In this document: piece after piece, positions 1-7,731 of the stretch
Numbering within the stretch: position 1 is the stretch's first letter
How the letters are laid out: the number at the start of each line of letters is the position of its first letter
NCBI GenBank assembly: GCA_003508005.1
Contig: DNUE01000060.1
Span: 1-35,486 of the forward strand
DNA from: Desulfobulbaceae bacterium
GTDB lineage: Bacteria > Desulfobacterota > Desulfobulbia > Desulfobulbales > Desulfobulbaceae
Length of the DNA: 35,486 bases
Reading direction: 5' to 3'
Notes under the pieces: model-generated
What the model saw: only the letters and a program-made list of their open reading frames with translations
Told to the model about the DNA's origin: nothing
Databases searched by the model: none
Translations under genes and position numbers: made by a program

Positions 1-18
1 ATGCATTTGCACCGCCAT
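1..18 (-). CDS. Possible start of the next gene downstream of hemC (cut by window edge)
   Basis: On the minus strand the hemC stop codon TAA overlaps an ATG at 18-16 (TAATG), and the six codons left in the window stay open. Such an overlap is typical of translationally coupled genes. In related bacteria hemC is often followed by a uroporphyrinogen-III methyltransferase/synthase gene, but six codons cannot identify it. Confidence 0.3.
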
Positions 19-944
19 TATGCGCCGTAGAGTTCGTTGAGGATCGCCCGCCCGCCCCGATCGAGGAGCTTTTCGGCCAGCCTGGTGCCGAGCCTTGCTG
101 CCCCGGCTGACGTGGCGCTTTCCTGCTCCCTGATGATCTCCCGGCCGTCGAGACTGGCGATCAGGCCGGTCAGGGTGACGGTATCGCCCTTGACAGTCGC
201 GTAGGCGCCGATGGGCACCTGGCAGCCACCTTCGAGGCGCAACAAAAACGCCCGCTCGGCGGTGACCGCGGTGACCGTCGCCGGATGGTTGAGAAAGGAG
301 ATCCCTGCGAGCAGCTCATGGTCGCTTCGGCGCAGTTCCAGGCCGAGTGCGCCCTGGCCGATAGCCGGCAGCATCTGTGCCGGGTCGAGCAGAGAAGTAA
401 TCCGGTCCGCCATTCCCAGGCGGTTCAGCCCGGCGGCGGCGAGGATGATCGCATCAAAGCGCCCCTCATCCAGCTTGCGCAGGCGGGTATCCAGGTTGCC
501 GCGCAGATCCTCGATCACCAGATCCGGCCGCAGACGGGCAATCTGCGACTTGCGGCGCAGGCTGGAAGTGCCCACTTTCGCGCCCTGGGGCAGGGCGATA
601 ACATCCGCGTACCTGTTCGAGAGAAAGGCGTCCTGCGGGTTTTCCCGCTCGGTGGCCACGCCCAAATGCAGGGCCGCGGGCAGCTCGGTAGGCACGTCCT
701 TCATGGAATGGACCGCCAGGTCGGCCCGACCCTCCAGGAGGGCGTCCTCGAGTTCCTTGACGAACAATCCCTTGCCCCCAACCTTGGCCAGCGGTACATC
801 CAGGATCTTGTCGCCGGTGGTGGTGATCTTGACCAGTTCAACGGTGGTGCCGGGATAGCGCTGTTCAATCTGCTCCTTGACCCAGCTGGACTGGGTCACG
901 GCCAGCAGGCTCGCCCTGGTGCCTATCTTGATATGTTTTCGCAT
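18..944 (-). CDS. hemC: Porphobilinogen deaminase (hydroxymethylbilane synthase)
   Basis: A cytoplasmic enzyme that joins four porphobilinogen molecules into hydroxymethylbilane for haem, sirohaem and cobamide synthesis. The 308 residues match the usual family length. Visible hallmarks are the N-terminal IGTRAS strand, K-V-G-G-K-G-L-F around residue 54, HSMKDVP at 79-85 with the catalytic Asp at 83, GTSSLRR at 125-131, LRGNLDTR at 148-155, and LEGGCQVP at 238-245, where Cys241 should carry the dipyrromethane cofactor. The ATG at 944 follows a TAAGGA ribosome-binding site and lies 5 nt after the preceding stop, so it is probably co-transcribed with gmhA and the 320-aa gene. Nothing looks broken. 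Confidence 0.97.
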   Translation of the reverse strand: MRKHIKIGTRASLLAVTQSSWVKEQIEQRYPGTTVELVKITTTGDKILDVPLAKVGGKGLFVKELEDALLEGRADLAVHSMKDVPTELPAALHLGVATERENPQDAFLSNRYADVIALPQGAKVGTSSLRRKSQIARLRPDLVIEDLRGNLDTRLRKLDEGRFDAIILAAAGLNRLGMADRITSLLDPAQMLPAIGQGALGLELRRSDHELLAGISFLNHPATVTAVTAERAFLLRLEGGCQVPIGAYATVKGDTVTLTGLIASLDGREIIREQESATSAGAARLGTRLAEKLLDRGGRAILNELYGA

Positions 945-949
945 ATTCC

Positions 950-1912
950 TTATTTCGCAGCCTTGCTGTTCTCGGCCAAGGCATCCAGAAGGGCCGCGGC
1001 CAGCAGTGGAATCAGCAGCTCGTGCTGGCCGGTGAAATTGAACCCGCGCCCGCCCTGCATGGTAGGCCGCTGGACGACATTGGCGGTCGGGCGGTAGTGC
1101 CGGATGAAATCAAAGTTCGCGGTAGTGATGTCGTTGACCGCATAGCCCAGGTTGCGGACCACGGTCAGGGCCTTCAGGAAGACCTCCGGCAGGAGCACCG
1201 CAGAGCCCAAGTTCAGGTACGCTCCGCCTTCCAGGCCGGAGACCAGGCTGCAGAACACCCGGAAGTCGTGGTGGCTGGTCTGGCCAATAGCCGCCCCGTC
1301 CGCGCCGGGATGGATATGGATGATGTCGGTGCCCACCGCCACATGCACGGTCACCGGGATGTCCATCTTCCTGGCCTGGGCCACGATGCTCCGGTCGTTA
1401 AAAGGAAACCCTTGCTCCAGCAGCACCTCGCCCACGGCCTCGCCCAGGCCGATGTTCTTCTCGGCCCCCCGACAGATGGCCCCGTTCAGCACCTCGCCGG
1501 TTTCGCGGGCCGCACCGAAGGCCCCTGCGCCCAGGACATCGGCCACCTCCTCCGAGGTGCGGCCGACCATGGCGATCTCCGCGTCATGGATGATGCCGGC
1601 GCCGTTCAGGGCGATGGCGGAAATCAGGCCTTGCTCCATCAGGCTGATCAGCACCGGATTCAGGCCTACCTTGATCACGTGCGCGCCCATGCCGACGATG
1701 ATCGGCCGGCCGTTTTCGTGCGCGGTTGCGATACGCGCCACCAGCTCAGGGAAATCCCTGCCGGCCAGCTGGCCGGGAAGGCTCCGCACCAGTTCCCGAA
1801 CCGTCATGCCCGCCCGCGGGGGCAGGGCAAAATCCGCCACGGTCACCTTGGAATGGCGGTCGTGGACCGAGTAGGTGTGCAGCTCCTTGAAATCAAGCGG
1901 CTCGGGAATCAC
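950..1912 (-). CDS. Conserved protein of unknown function between gmhA and hemC
   Basis: The reading frame is open further upstream, but the best start is GTG at 1912, inside the last codons of gmhA (20-nt overlap), preceded by AAGGAG at 7 nt. This gives 320 residues. No signal peptide or membrane segment is visible. The middle has Gly-rich stretches that look like nucleotide- or sugar-binding loops: V-G-M-G-A-H-V-I-K around residues 80-88, ALNGAGIIHDAEIA, and later V-A-V-G-T-D-I-I-H-I-H-P-G-A-D-G. It is faintly reminiscent of deoxyhypusine-synthase-like or Rossmann-type folds, but I do not recognise the family and assign no reaction. Overlap with gmhA suggests translational coupling, so a link to heptose or envelope sugar metabolism is possible. 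Confidence 0.85.
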   Translation of the reverse strand: MIPEPLDFKELHTYSVHDRHSKVTVADFALPPRAGMTVRELVRSLPGQLAGRDFPELVARIATAHENGRPIIVGMGAHVIKVGLNPVLISLMEQGLISAIALNGAGIIHDAEIAMVGRTSEEVADVLGAGAFGAARETGEVLNGAICRGAEKNIGLGEAVGEVLLEQGFPFNDRSIVAQARKMDIPVTVHVAVGTDIIHIHPGADGAAIGQTSHHDFRVFCSLVSGLEGGAYLNLGSAVLLPEVFLKALTVVRNLGYAVNDITTANFDFIRHYRPTANVVQRPTMQGGRGFNFTGQHELLIPLLAAALLDALAENSKAAK

Positions 1913-2486
1913 CGAACATCTCCTTTTCCACCAGTTCGCAGACCATGTGTTCCACCCAGAGATGGGCTTCCTGGATATGCGGGGTGGAGTCCGACGGCAC
2001 ATTGAGCAGCAGGTCGACCAGCGGGTTGAGCGCCCCCCCGGGCCGGGCAGTCCCGCCGGTGAGGGCCGCGGTGCGGATGCCCATCTCCCTCGCTGTCTCG
2101 ACGGCCTTGACCACGTTGGGCGAGTTGCCGCTGGTGGAAATGGCCAGCACCAGGTCCCCGGGTTTGCCCAGGGCCTCGATCTGCTTGACGAACACCTGAT
2201 CATAGCCGAAATCGTTACAGATGCTGGTCAGCACGGAGCTGTCCGTGGTCAGGGCAATGGCCGGCAGCGGCCGCCGGCTGATCTTGAACCGGTTGACAAA
2301 CTCGGCGGCCATGTGCTGGGCATCAGCGGCGCTGCCCCCGTTGCCGATCAGCATCAGCTTGCCGCCACCCTGGAAGGTCTCGATGAGCCACTCGACCAAC
2401 TGGACGATCCGGTCGCTGGAAGCCTGGGCAAAGGCCTGCTTCGCCTTGACCGACTGTTCCAGATTAGCGGATATAAGCGTTTTCAT
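1893..2486 (-). CDS. gmhA: Phosphoheptose isomerase (sedoheptulose-7-phosphate isomerase)
   Basis: Converts sedoheptulose 7-phosphate to D-glycero-D-manno-heptose 7-phosphate, the first step of ADP-heptose synthesis for the LPS inner core; it acts in the cytoplasm. The 197 residues are of family size. A SIS domain is clear: I-G-N-G-G-S-A-A-D-A-Q-H-M-A-A-E-F near the start, I-S-T-S-G-N-S-P-N in the middle, and a C-terminal helix with Q-E-A-H-L-W-V-E-H supplying the usual zinc/active-site ligands. I chose ATG 2486 because upstream codons encode only a poor FFFIVAT extension from TTG; the ribosome-binding site at 2486 is weak. A strong terminator lies about 40 nt upstream, so the gene needs read-through or its own promoter. 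Confidence 0.93.
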   Translation of the reverse strand: MKTLISANLEQSVKAKQAFAQASSDRIVQLVEWLIETFQGGGKLMLIGNGGSAADAQHMAAEFVNRFKISRRPLPAIALTTDSSVLTSICNDFGYDQVFVKQIEALGKPGDLVLAISTSGNSPNVVKAVETAREMGIRTAALTGGTARPGGALNPLVDLLLNVPSDSTPHIQEAHLWVEHMVCELVEKEMFGDSRAA

Positions 2487-2524
2487 GGTCGCCACAATGA
2501 AAAAAAAAGGGGCTACTGTCAAAT

Positions 2525-2566
2525 AAAAAAAACGTTTCCAGACCAGGAGGCCTGGAAACGTTTTTT
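2525..2566 (-). terminator. Rho-independent terminator after adk (near-symmetric, could work both ways)
   Basis: A perfect 9-bp stem pairs CGTTTCCAG at 2533-2541 with CTGGAAACG at 2552-2560 around a 10-nt loop. It is flanked by an A-run on the left and a T-run on the right, so a U-tract follows the stem on either strand. It lies 3' of adk on the minus strand, about 75 nt after its stop, and immediately 5' of gmhA. Confidence 0.88.
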
Positions 2567-2640
2567 CTTTCTTCCGCAGGCGTCGCCCCTGATAAGGCAG
2601 CCCGCAGTGCTGCTTCAGTGCCGGGCCAGGCAGTAATGCA

Positions 2641-3315
2641 TCAGGCCAGCTGGCTCATCAGGGCCTCGGATACCTCCTTGATGCTCTTGGAGCCGTCCAC
2701 GGAGATGACCTTGGGGCCGTTCACGCCCTTGAAATAGTTCACCGCGGCCATGGTCCCGGTCTTGGTGTCATAATAGATGTCGTGGCGCTTGTTGATGGCC
2801 ACCAGGTCCTGGTCGTCGGCACGGGTAAGGAGATCGCCGCCGCAGACCCGGCAGACCAGCTTGCCGTCCTTTTCCACCGGCTTGATCGCCTCGAAGGCGA
2901 TGTGGTTCGGATGGTTGTTGTCGTTGACGCAGAGCCGGCGGCCCATGATCCGCTCCTTGGCAATTTCACGGTCCAGGACGATCTCAATGACATAGTCCAG
3001 CTTCATCCCCGACTGCTGCAGCGCCTTGTCCAGGGCCTCGGCCTGGGCCAGGGAACGGGGAAAACCGTCCAGCAGCCAGCCTTTTTCCTTGGACTTGCTC
3101 AGCGTCTCCAGGACCATGGGGATGGTGATGTCGTCAGGCACCAGGTCGCCGCGGTCGATATAGGCCTTGGCCTTCTTGCCCAGCTCGGTGCCGCCCTTGA
3201 TGTGCTCGCGGAAGATCGCGCCGGATTCGATATGACTGATATTGTACTTCTTCTGGACAATGGCCCCCTGGGTTCCCTTACCGCTGCCGTTCGGTCCGAA
3301 TGTCAAAATATTCAT
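2641..3315 (-). CDS. adk: Adenylate kinase with an atypical LID
   Basis: Interconverts 2 ADP with ATP and AMP in the cytoplasm. The 224 residues begin with a P-loop of the form G-P-N-G-S-G-K-G-T-Q (the usual Pro-Gly is Pro-Asn here). The AMP-binding segment shows SGAIFREH, and LLDGFPRSLAQAEAL is the classic adenylate-kinase motif. The LID after M-G-R-R-L-C carries only one complete Cys pair, C-R-V-C-G-G-D-L-L-T-R-A-D-D, so the usual four-ligand zinc site is incomplete. The ATG has AAGGAG 7 nt upstream. It is transcribed alone: a terminator follows it and an inverted repeat overlaps its likely promoter. Assignment is firm; the LID form looks lineage-specific. Confidence 0.93.
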   Translation of the reverse strand: MNILTFGPNGSGKGTQGAIVQKKYNISHIESGAIFREHIKGGTELGKKAKAYIDRGDLVPDDITIPMVLETLSKSKEKGWLLDGFPRSLAQAEALDKALQQSGMKLDYVIEIVLDREIAKERIMGRRLCVNDNNHPNHIAFEAIKPVEKDGKLVCRVCGGDLLTRADDQDLVAINKRHDIYYDTKTGTMAAVNYFKGVNGPKVISVDGSKSIKEVSEALMSQLA

Positions 3316-3722
3316 AGCCGTCTCCTTGAGTTGAGATTAAAAATGCGTTACTAAACCAATTGATTGAAAAAAGCCGGCGGTCATCAAATGAATGACAATT
3401 CATTCAGCGGCAAAGTATACCGGAATATCGTTAATTAAGCTATGAAATTATGATGAACGGTTCAAAAACCCAAATGGTGCCCATCCGCCACTGAGATTTC
3501 CGCAAGAAACAAGGCCGCCGGCTTCGTAATCGCGGTTTTGCGATTACGACAGGGCATGATGAGTTCGCAATAAGTGACAATACTGAACGCCAGCTTCATG
3601 ACTGGTCATACTGGAAATAACGGCAATATGCATAGATTTTGACAAGCAAGAGGAAAAAGGGTAAGAGTTGCGCTTGTCTCGAACCCATACCTGTCCACGA
3701 AAACCCCCATATAAACAAAACA
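3316..3722. other. Intergenic region between divergent adk and hom
   Basis: No convincing gene in about 400 nt. It holds the adk promoter/operator, a perfect hairpin at 3525-3548 (CGTAATCGC, 6-nt loop, GCGATTACG) with no T-tract, and a possible hom promoter: TTGACA at 3639-3644 with a poor -10 (TAAGAG) at 3662-3667, spacing 17. The hairpin's role is unknown. Confidence 0.5.
3389..3419 (-). promoter_or_regulatory. Candidate adk promoter with an 18-bp TetR/FadR-like operator
   Basis: On the minus strand a good -10 (TATACT, 3414-3419) lies about 100 nt upstream of adk; the -35 is weak. Just downstream, where transcription should start, is the perfect palindrome TGAATGACAATTCATTCA at 3389-3406 (7-bp arms, 4-bp centre). 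Its arms equal those of the operator described for Bacillus FadR-type TetR regulators of fatty-acid degradation. A regulator here is inferred. Confidence 0.5.
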
Positions 3723-5030
3723 ATGAAAGAAATTCAGGTAGGACTCATCGGTTTCGGCACGGTCGGCAGCGGCCTGGCCGAGGTGCTTCTTGACCAGCAG
3801 CAGCGGCTGCAGAAACGCACCGGTCTCTCGATCCGGCTGGCCAAGGTGGCTGACATCAAGATCAGCGAACTGCCGCCCCGCTTTGCCGCCGTCACCCTGA
3901 CCGGCGATGCGAACGAGCTGTTCAACGACCCCAATATCGACATCATTGTCGAGCTGATCGGCGGCATCCAGCCGGCAAAGACCTTCCTGCTCAAGGCCAT
4001 CGAGGCCGGCAAGCACGTGGTCACCGCCAACAAGGCCCTGATCTCCCAGGAGGGCTGGGATATCTTCGCCGCAGCCGCGGCCAAGGGAGTGGAGGTCGGC
4101 TTCGAAGCCAGCGTCGGCGGCGGCATCCCGGTAATCAAAGCCCTCAAGGAGGGACTGGTTGCCAACCGGATCCTCTCCATCATGGGGATCATGAACGGCA
4201 CCGCCAACTACATCCTGACCAGGATGACCGACGAGGGCGTCCCCTTTGCCGAGGTGCTCAGGGACGCACAGGCGCACGGCTTCGCCGAGGCCGATCCCAC
4301 CTACGATATCGAGGGGATCGATACCGCGCACAAGCTGGCCATCCTGATGACCATGTCCTACGGCATGCGGATCAGCCTCTCCGACATCACCACGGAGGGC
4401 ATCACCCGCATCGAGCCCATTGACATCCAGTTCGCCCGGGAGTTCGGCTACCGGATCAAGCTGCTGGCCATCAGCTTCAACCATGGGGACCATGTGGAGG
4501 CGCGCGTGCACCCGACCATGGTGCCGGAGGACCACCTGCTGGCGAGCATCAGCGGACCCTTCAACGCCATCCACTTCACCGGCGACGCCGTGGGCAATGT
4601 CCTTTTCTATGGCCAGGGTGCGGGCAAGATGCCCACCGGCAGCGCGGTGGCCGCGGACGTGGTGGACATCGCCCGAAACATTCAGGCCGGCTCAATCAAC
4701 CGGGTGCCGGCCCTCTCCTACCTGCCGGACCAGATCGCCGGCCGGCGGATCACCCCCCTGGAGGAGGTGACCTGCCCCTACTACTTCCGGATTTCCGCCA
4801 AGGACGAGCCCGGGGTTCTGGCCGGTGTCGCCGGGATCCTCAGCAAGTACGGGATCAGCATCGAGTCGGTCATCCAGAAGGGCCGCAAGCAGAGCGGCCC
4901 GGTCTCCATCGTCATGCGCACCCATACCGCCCGGGAAGCCTCGGTGCGCAAGGCCCTGACCGAAATCGACGCCATGGAGGTCATCACCAGCGAAACGGTC
5001 AAGATCCGGATCCTGGAGGATGAATTGTGA
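3723..5030 (+). CDS. hom: Homoserine dehydrogenase with C-terminal ACT domain
   Basis: Reduces aspartate semialdehyde to homoserine with NAD(P)H, the branch point to threonine and methionine. From ATG 3723 the protein has 435 residues, standard for the monofunctional form. The Rossmann start is G-L-I-G-F-G-T-V-G-S-G; the substrate/catalytic region shows N-G-T-A-N-Y-I-L-T and E-A-D-P-T-Y-D-I-E-G-I-D-T-A-H-K-L. The last ~80 residues, starting Y-Y-F-R-I-S-A-K-D-E-P-G-V-L, form an ACT domain, so feedback regulation by threonine is likely. An upstream TTG would add 28 unlikely residues; the chosen ATG has no clear ribosome-binding site. The phosphoglycerate-mutase-like gene follows at about 50 nt. 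Confidence 0.95.
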   Translation: MKEIQVGLIGFGTVGSGLAEVLLDQQQRLQKRTGLSIRLAKVADIKISELPPRFAAVTLTGDANELFNDPNIDIIVELIGGIQPAKTFLLKAIEAGKHVVTANKALISQEGWDIFAAAAAKGVEVGFEASVGGGIPVIKALKEGLVANRILSIMGIMNGTANYILTRMTDEGVPFAEVLRDAQAHGFAEADPTYDIEGIDTAHKLAILMTMSYGMRISLSDITTEGITRIEPIDIQFAREFGYRIKLLAISFNHGDHVEARVHPTMVPEDHLLASISGPFNAIHFTGDAVGNVLFYGQGAGKMPTGSAVAADVVDIARNIQAGSINRVPALSYLPDQIAGRRITPLEEVTCPYYFRISAKDEPGVLAGVAGILSKYGISIESVIQKGRKQSGPVSIVMRTHTAREASVRKALTEIDAMEVITSETVKIRILEDEL

Positions 5031-5039
5031 TAATATCCC

Positions 5040-5064
5040 GGGGAAAGAATTCAATTCTGTCCCC
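5040..5064. repeat. Near-perfect 12-bp inverted repeat between hom and the mutase gene
   Basis: GGGGAAAGAATT at 5040-5051 is followed after one base by AATTCTGTCCCC at 5053-5064; the arms differ at one position. There is no T-run, so it is a poor terminator. GGGGACAGAATT-like arms are familiar from short dispersed repeats linked to REP-associated tyrosine transposases; that link is recalled knowledge, not shown here. Confidence 0.6.
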
Positions 5065-5079
5065 GACTGATTGGCGGCC

Positions 5080-6303
5080 ATGAAATATATCCTCCTGGTC
5101 GGCGACGGCATGGGCGACCTGCCCGTGCCCGAGCTGGGCAATAAAACACCCCTGGAGGCCGCGCACAAGCCGGCCATGGACCGACTCGCCCGCCAGGGTG
5201 AGCTGCTCCTGGTCCGCACGGTCCCCGAGGGCTATCCTCCGGGCAGCGACGTGGCCAACCTCTCCCTGCTGGGCTACGAGCCGGAAAAATATTACACCGG
5301 CCGCGCTCCGCTGGAGGCGGCCAGCATGGGCGTACCCATCGCCCCGGACGAGATCGCCTTCCGCTGCAACCTGGTTACCGTCGAATACCAGGGCCCGGAC
5401 CGGGTCATCATGCGCGACTTCAGCGCCGGCCACATCTCCACCGAGGAGGCCGGCCAGCTGATCCGGGCGGTGCAGGAGGCCTGCGGCAACAAGCTGCGCA
5501 CCTTCTACCCGGGCATCAGCTACCGGCACCTGCTGGTGCACAAGGAAGGGTTTCCCGAACTGGCCACCGTGCCGCCCCATGACCACACGGACCGGGATGT
5601 AACAGCGTTTTACCGGCGTTATCTGGCGGTGGACTCGTTCAGGGAGCTGATGCAGAACAGCGCGGAGGTTCTGGCTGCGCATCCGGTCAACGAGCAGCGC
5701 AGAAAACGGGGACTGCCCGTGGCCAACAGCCTCTGGCTCTGGGGCCAGGGACGCCCCCTGCAGTTGGAGAATTTCCGGCAGCGCTACGGGATTGCCGGCA
5801 GCCTGATCTCCGCCGTGGACCTGCTCAAGGGCATGGCCGTCTGCAGCGGGCTCGAGGTCATCAACGTCGTAGGCGCCACCGGCTACCTGGACACCAACTA
5901 CGAAGGCAAGGCCGATGCCGCCCTGCGCACCATGCAAGGCAAGGACTTTGTCCTGGTCCACGTGGAGGCCCCGGACGAGGCGGGGCACCAGGGGCTGGCC
6001 GCGGAAAAAAAACAGGCCATCGAGGACTTTGACGCCCGGATCGTGGCCCCCATTGTCGAAGAAATGGAACGCCGCGGCGAACCATTCCGGCTGGTGGTGA
6101 CCATGGACCACTACACCCCCATCTGCCGCAGGACCCACGAAGACTGGCCTGTGCCCATGATCCTCTTCGATTCCCGGGGCGTGGCCAGTCCGTCGCAGCG
6201 GCCGTACACCGAGGAACACGCCAGGCAGGCCGTGGCCGAAAGCGGTCTCCTGCTCGACAGCGGCCGTCGGTTCTTTGCCCGGTTCCTGGGCGAGGAGTCC
6301 TGA
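5080..6303 (+). CDS. apgM: Archaeal-type cofactor-independent phosphoglycerate mutase; candidate homoserine kinase
   Basis: 407 residues from ATG 5080 (a TTG three codons earlier is less likely). It belongs to the alkaline-phosphatase superfamily: metal-binding L-L-V-G-D-G-M-G-D at the N-terminus, the Ser-containing G-S-D-V-A-N-L-S-L-L-G-Y loop, V-H-V-E-A-P-D-E-A-G-H-Q-G and V-T-M-D-H-Y-T-P-I-C near the C-terminus. The C-terminal metal motif has Tyr in place of the more usual residue after D-H. In genomes lacking ThrB, family members next to hom have been proposed as the homoserine kinase, and this one sits about 50 nt downstream of hom with no thrB in view. Either 2-/3-phosphoglycerate interconversion or homoserine phosphorylation is possible; context favours the second. 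Confidence 0.88.
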   Translation: MKYILLVGDGMGDLPVPELGNKTPLEAAHKPAMDRLARQGELLLVRTVPEGYPPGSDVANLSLLGYEPEKYYTGRAPLEAASMGVPIAPDEIAFRCNLVTVEYQGPDRVIMRDFSAGHISTEEAGQLIRAVQEACGNKLRTFYPGISYRHLLVHKEGFPELATVPPHDHTDRDVTAFYRRYLAVDSFRELMQNSAEVLAAHPVNEQRRKRGLPVANSLWLWGQGRPLQLENFRQRYGIAGSLISAVDLLKGMAVCSGLEVINVVGATGYLDTNYEGKADAALRTMQGKDFVLVHVEAPDEAGHQGLAAEKKQAIEDFDARIVAPIVEEMERRGEPFRLVVTMDHYTPICRRTHEDWPVPMILFDSRGVASPSQRPYTEEHARQAVAESGLLLDSGRRFFARFLGEES

Positions 6304-6305
6304 TC

Positions 6306-6770
6306 ATGGGCGATCTCACCATCAGGATGATCGAACCGGTCTTCCGGCTGCACTGCCGGGTGATCTACGGCGACACCGATGCCGGGGGGATAGTCTACAA
6401 CGCCAACTATCTCCGCTTCTTCGAGATGGGCCGCACCGAGATGATGCGCGCCCGCGGCTTGCCCTACAGCAAAATCGAGGAGCGGGGGCTGATCCTGCCG
6501 GTCACCGAGGCCTATCTCCGCTACAAGGCCCCGGCCCGCTATGACGACCTGATCGCCATCGAAACCTGCCTGGCAGAGGTGAAAAAGGTTTCCTGCCGCT
6601 TCAACTACCGCATCGTCAAATCGGTGGAGGGAGGAAAGGAGCTGCTGCTGGTCAGGGGCTTCACCGTCCACGCCTGCGTGGACCGCCAGGGCAAGCTTGC
6701 CCCGATCCCGGAGGATATCTGCCAGGCCATGGCCGTGCTCTGCGGGGAGAGCGGAGAAGCAGGGGATTAA
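6306..6770 (+). CDS. Acyl-CoA thioesterase, YbgC/4-hydroxybenzoyl-CoA type
   Basis: A 154-residue hot-dog-fold hydrolase. The YbgC hallmark lies near residue 20: Y-G-D-T-D-A-G-G-I-V-Y-N-A-N-Y, followed by L-R-F-F-E-M-G-R-T-E, with the catalytic Asp in the first block. The ATG is 2 nt after the stop of the mutase gene, with GAGGAG upstream, so it ends the hom operon. YbgC proteins often pair with Tol-Pal envelope genes; here the context is amino-acid biosynthesis, so the substrate cannot be named. A likely terminator follows. Confidence 0.92.
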   Translation: MGDLTIRMIEPVFRLHCRVIYGDTDAGGIVYNANYLRFFEMGRTEMMRARGLPYSKIEERGLILPVTEAYLRYKAPARYDDLIAIETCLAEVKKVSCRFNYRIVKSVEGGKELLLVRGFTVHACVDRQGKLAPIPEDICQAMAVLCGESGEAGD

Positions 6771-6841
6771 TTTTCGACAGAGTTTTCCCGTCTTGGCCCC
6801 AATGCCCTGCTGTGCGGTGCCGGTCACAATTTGAGGATAAT

Positions 6842-6875
6842 CCTCAGAAAGCTGAGGGAGTTGCTCTCCTTTTTT
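6842..6875 (+). terminator. Likely terminator of the hom–thioesterase operon
   Basis: CCTCAG (6842-6847) and CTGAGG (6852-6857) form a hairpin with loop AAAG. A second small stem GGAG/CTCC leads directly into six Ts at 6870-6875. It begins about 70 nt after the thioesterase stop. Confidence 0.55.
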
Positions 6876-6930
6876 GTCCTTTTCTCCCGTTCTGGACAAT
6901 TACCCGATCGCATGCCGGACAACGGGATAA

Positions 6931-6953
6931 AAGGAAGCCGGCAACCTGCGGCT
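6931..6953 (-). terminator. Weak candidate terminator of the phosphoribosyltransferase gene
   Basis: On the minus strand AGCCG and CGGCT (6936-6940 and 6949-6953) form a 5-bp stem with an 8-nt loop, followed by TCCTTTTAT. The stem is short. Confidence 0.35.
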
Positions 6954-6996
6954 AATAAGGGCCTTTTTCAAAATCGACGAATTAGTAATTGCGGAC

Positions 6997-7578
6997 TTAA
7001 GGCCTGGCCATAATTTCCGAACGGCTGAAGAGGGTTTGCAGAGTAGTATCCAGCATATTGGTATGGATAAACTCTTGTATCCTGGAAAATCCATCTCCAT
7101 CTTCGCTATCGATCATGATGATGATTTTCATCACATGGGCCCCGAACTGCATGACCTCTTCCAGAGCCCGAATCACCTGACTGCCCGAAGTAACCACGTC
7201 CGTAGCCAGAGCAACATGGTCACCTTCCTGGATACGCGACTGCAGCCAACGAGGATCACGCACATCCCCTTCCTTTTTCATGGATTCACGAATAAAAAAA
7301 ACACCAATCCCCTTAAGGAAGGCCGCACGGCACTGCACCGGCACAATCCCGCCACCGGCATTGCCCAGAGCGCAGATATCCAGGTCTTTGATTTCCCTGT
7401 ACAGTAATTCCCCGGCGAGCTCAATGCCCCGATGCTTCATGGAAACTTGAAAAAAATCAAAATAGGAGGAAACCACCTTGGTCGGTGTTTTAAAATGGCC
7501 GTTCTGACGGAAAGCGCGTTCCCGGATGAGCTGCAACAATTCGCTGCGCAGGGTCAACAGATTTTCACTCTTCGACAT
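6997..7578 (-). CDS. pyrE: Type I phosphoribosyltransferase, orotate-phosphoribosyltransferase-like
   Basis: 193 residues. Likely transfers phosphoribose from PRPP to orotate in UMP synthesis. The N-terminus has the PyrE-like helix and hood, then G-N-A-G-G-G-I-V-P. The PRPP loop reads V-A-L-A-T-D-V-V-T-S-G-S-Q-V around residues 130-143; families usually have an acidic pair there, but this gene has Thr-Asp. That small departure and the lack of pyrimidine neighbours leave room for another PRTase. Start ATG 7578 is the first in frame; downstream is a weak hairpin. It is convergent with the hom operon. Confidence 0.75.
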   Translation of the reverse strand: MSKSENLLTLRSELLQLIRERAFRQNGHFKTPTKVVSSYFDFFQVSMKHRGIELAGELLYREIKDLDICALGNAGGGIVPVQCRAAFLKGIGVFFIRESMKKEGDVRDPRWLQSRIQEGDHVALATDVVTSGSQVIRALEEVMQFGAHVMKIIIMIDSEDGDGFSRIQEFIHTNMLDTTLQTLFSRSEIMARP

Positions 7579-7687
7579 GAAAGGCGGACCAGGTTGAGGT
7601 GAGTGTTCGATTTTGGATAAGTATAGAGCTTTTCGCCTGAGGATTCAACCGGTGCAGGCAATTATCAGTTACATGTTTTACCCGCAA

Positions 7688-7714
7688 ACCTGTCCGATCA
7701 ACCGGGTCGCCTCT
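7688..7714. repeat. Short dispersed repeat, copy 1 (partner at 14141)
   Basis: A 27-nt stretch beginning ACCTGTCCGATCAACCGGG matches 24 of 27 bases at 14141-14167 in the same orientation. Both copies lie 3' of a minus-strand gene (the 260-aa gene here, the UspA gene there) in otherwise unrelated flanks. Role unknown. Confidence 0.6.
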
Positions 7715-7731
7715 CAGGGTTGACACGGCAA

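Noticed and set aside
211..1097. Long plus-strand ORFs opposite hemC and the 320-aa gene
   Set aside because: Antisense frames of high-GC coding sequence, with no start signals or domains.
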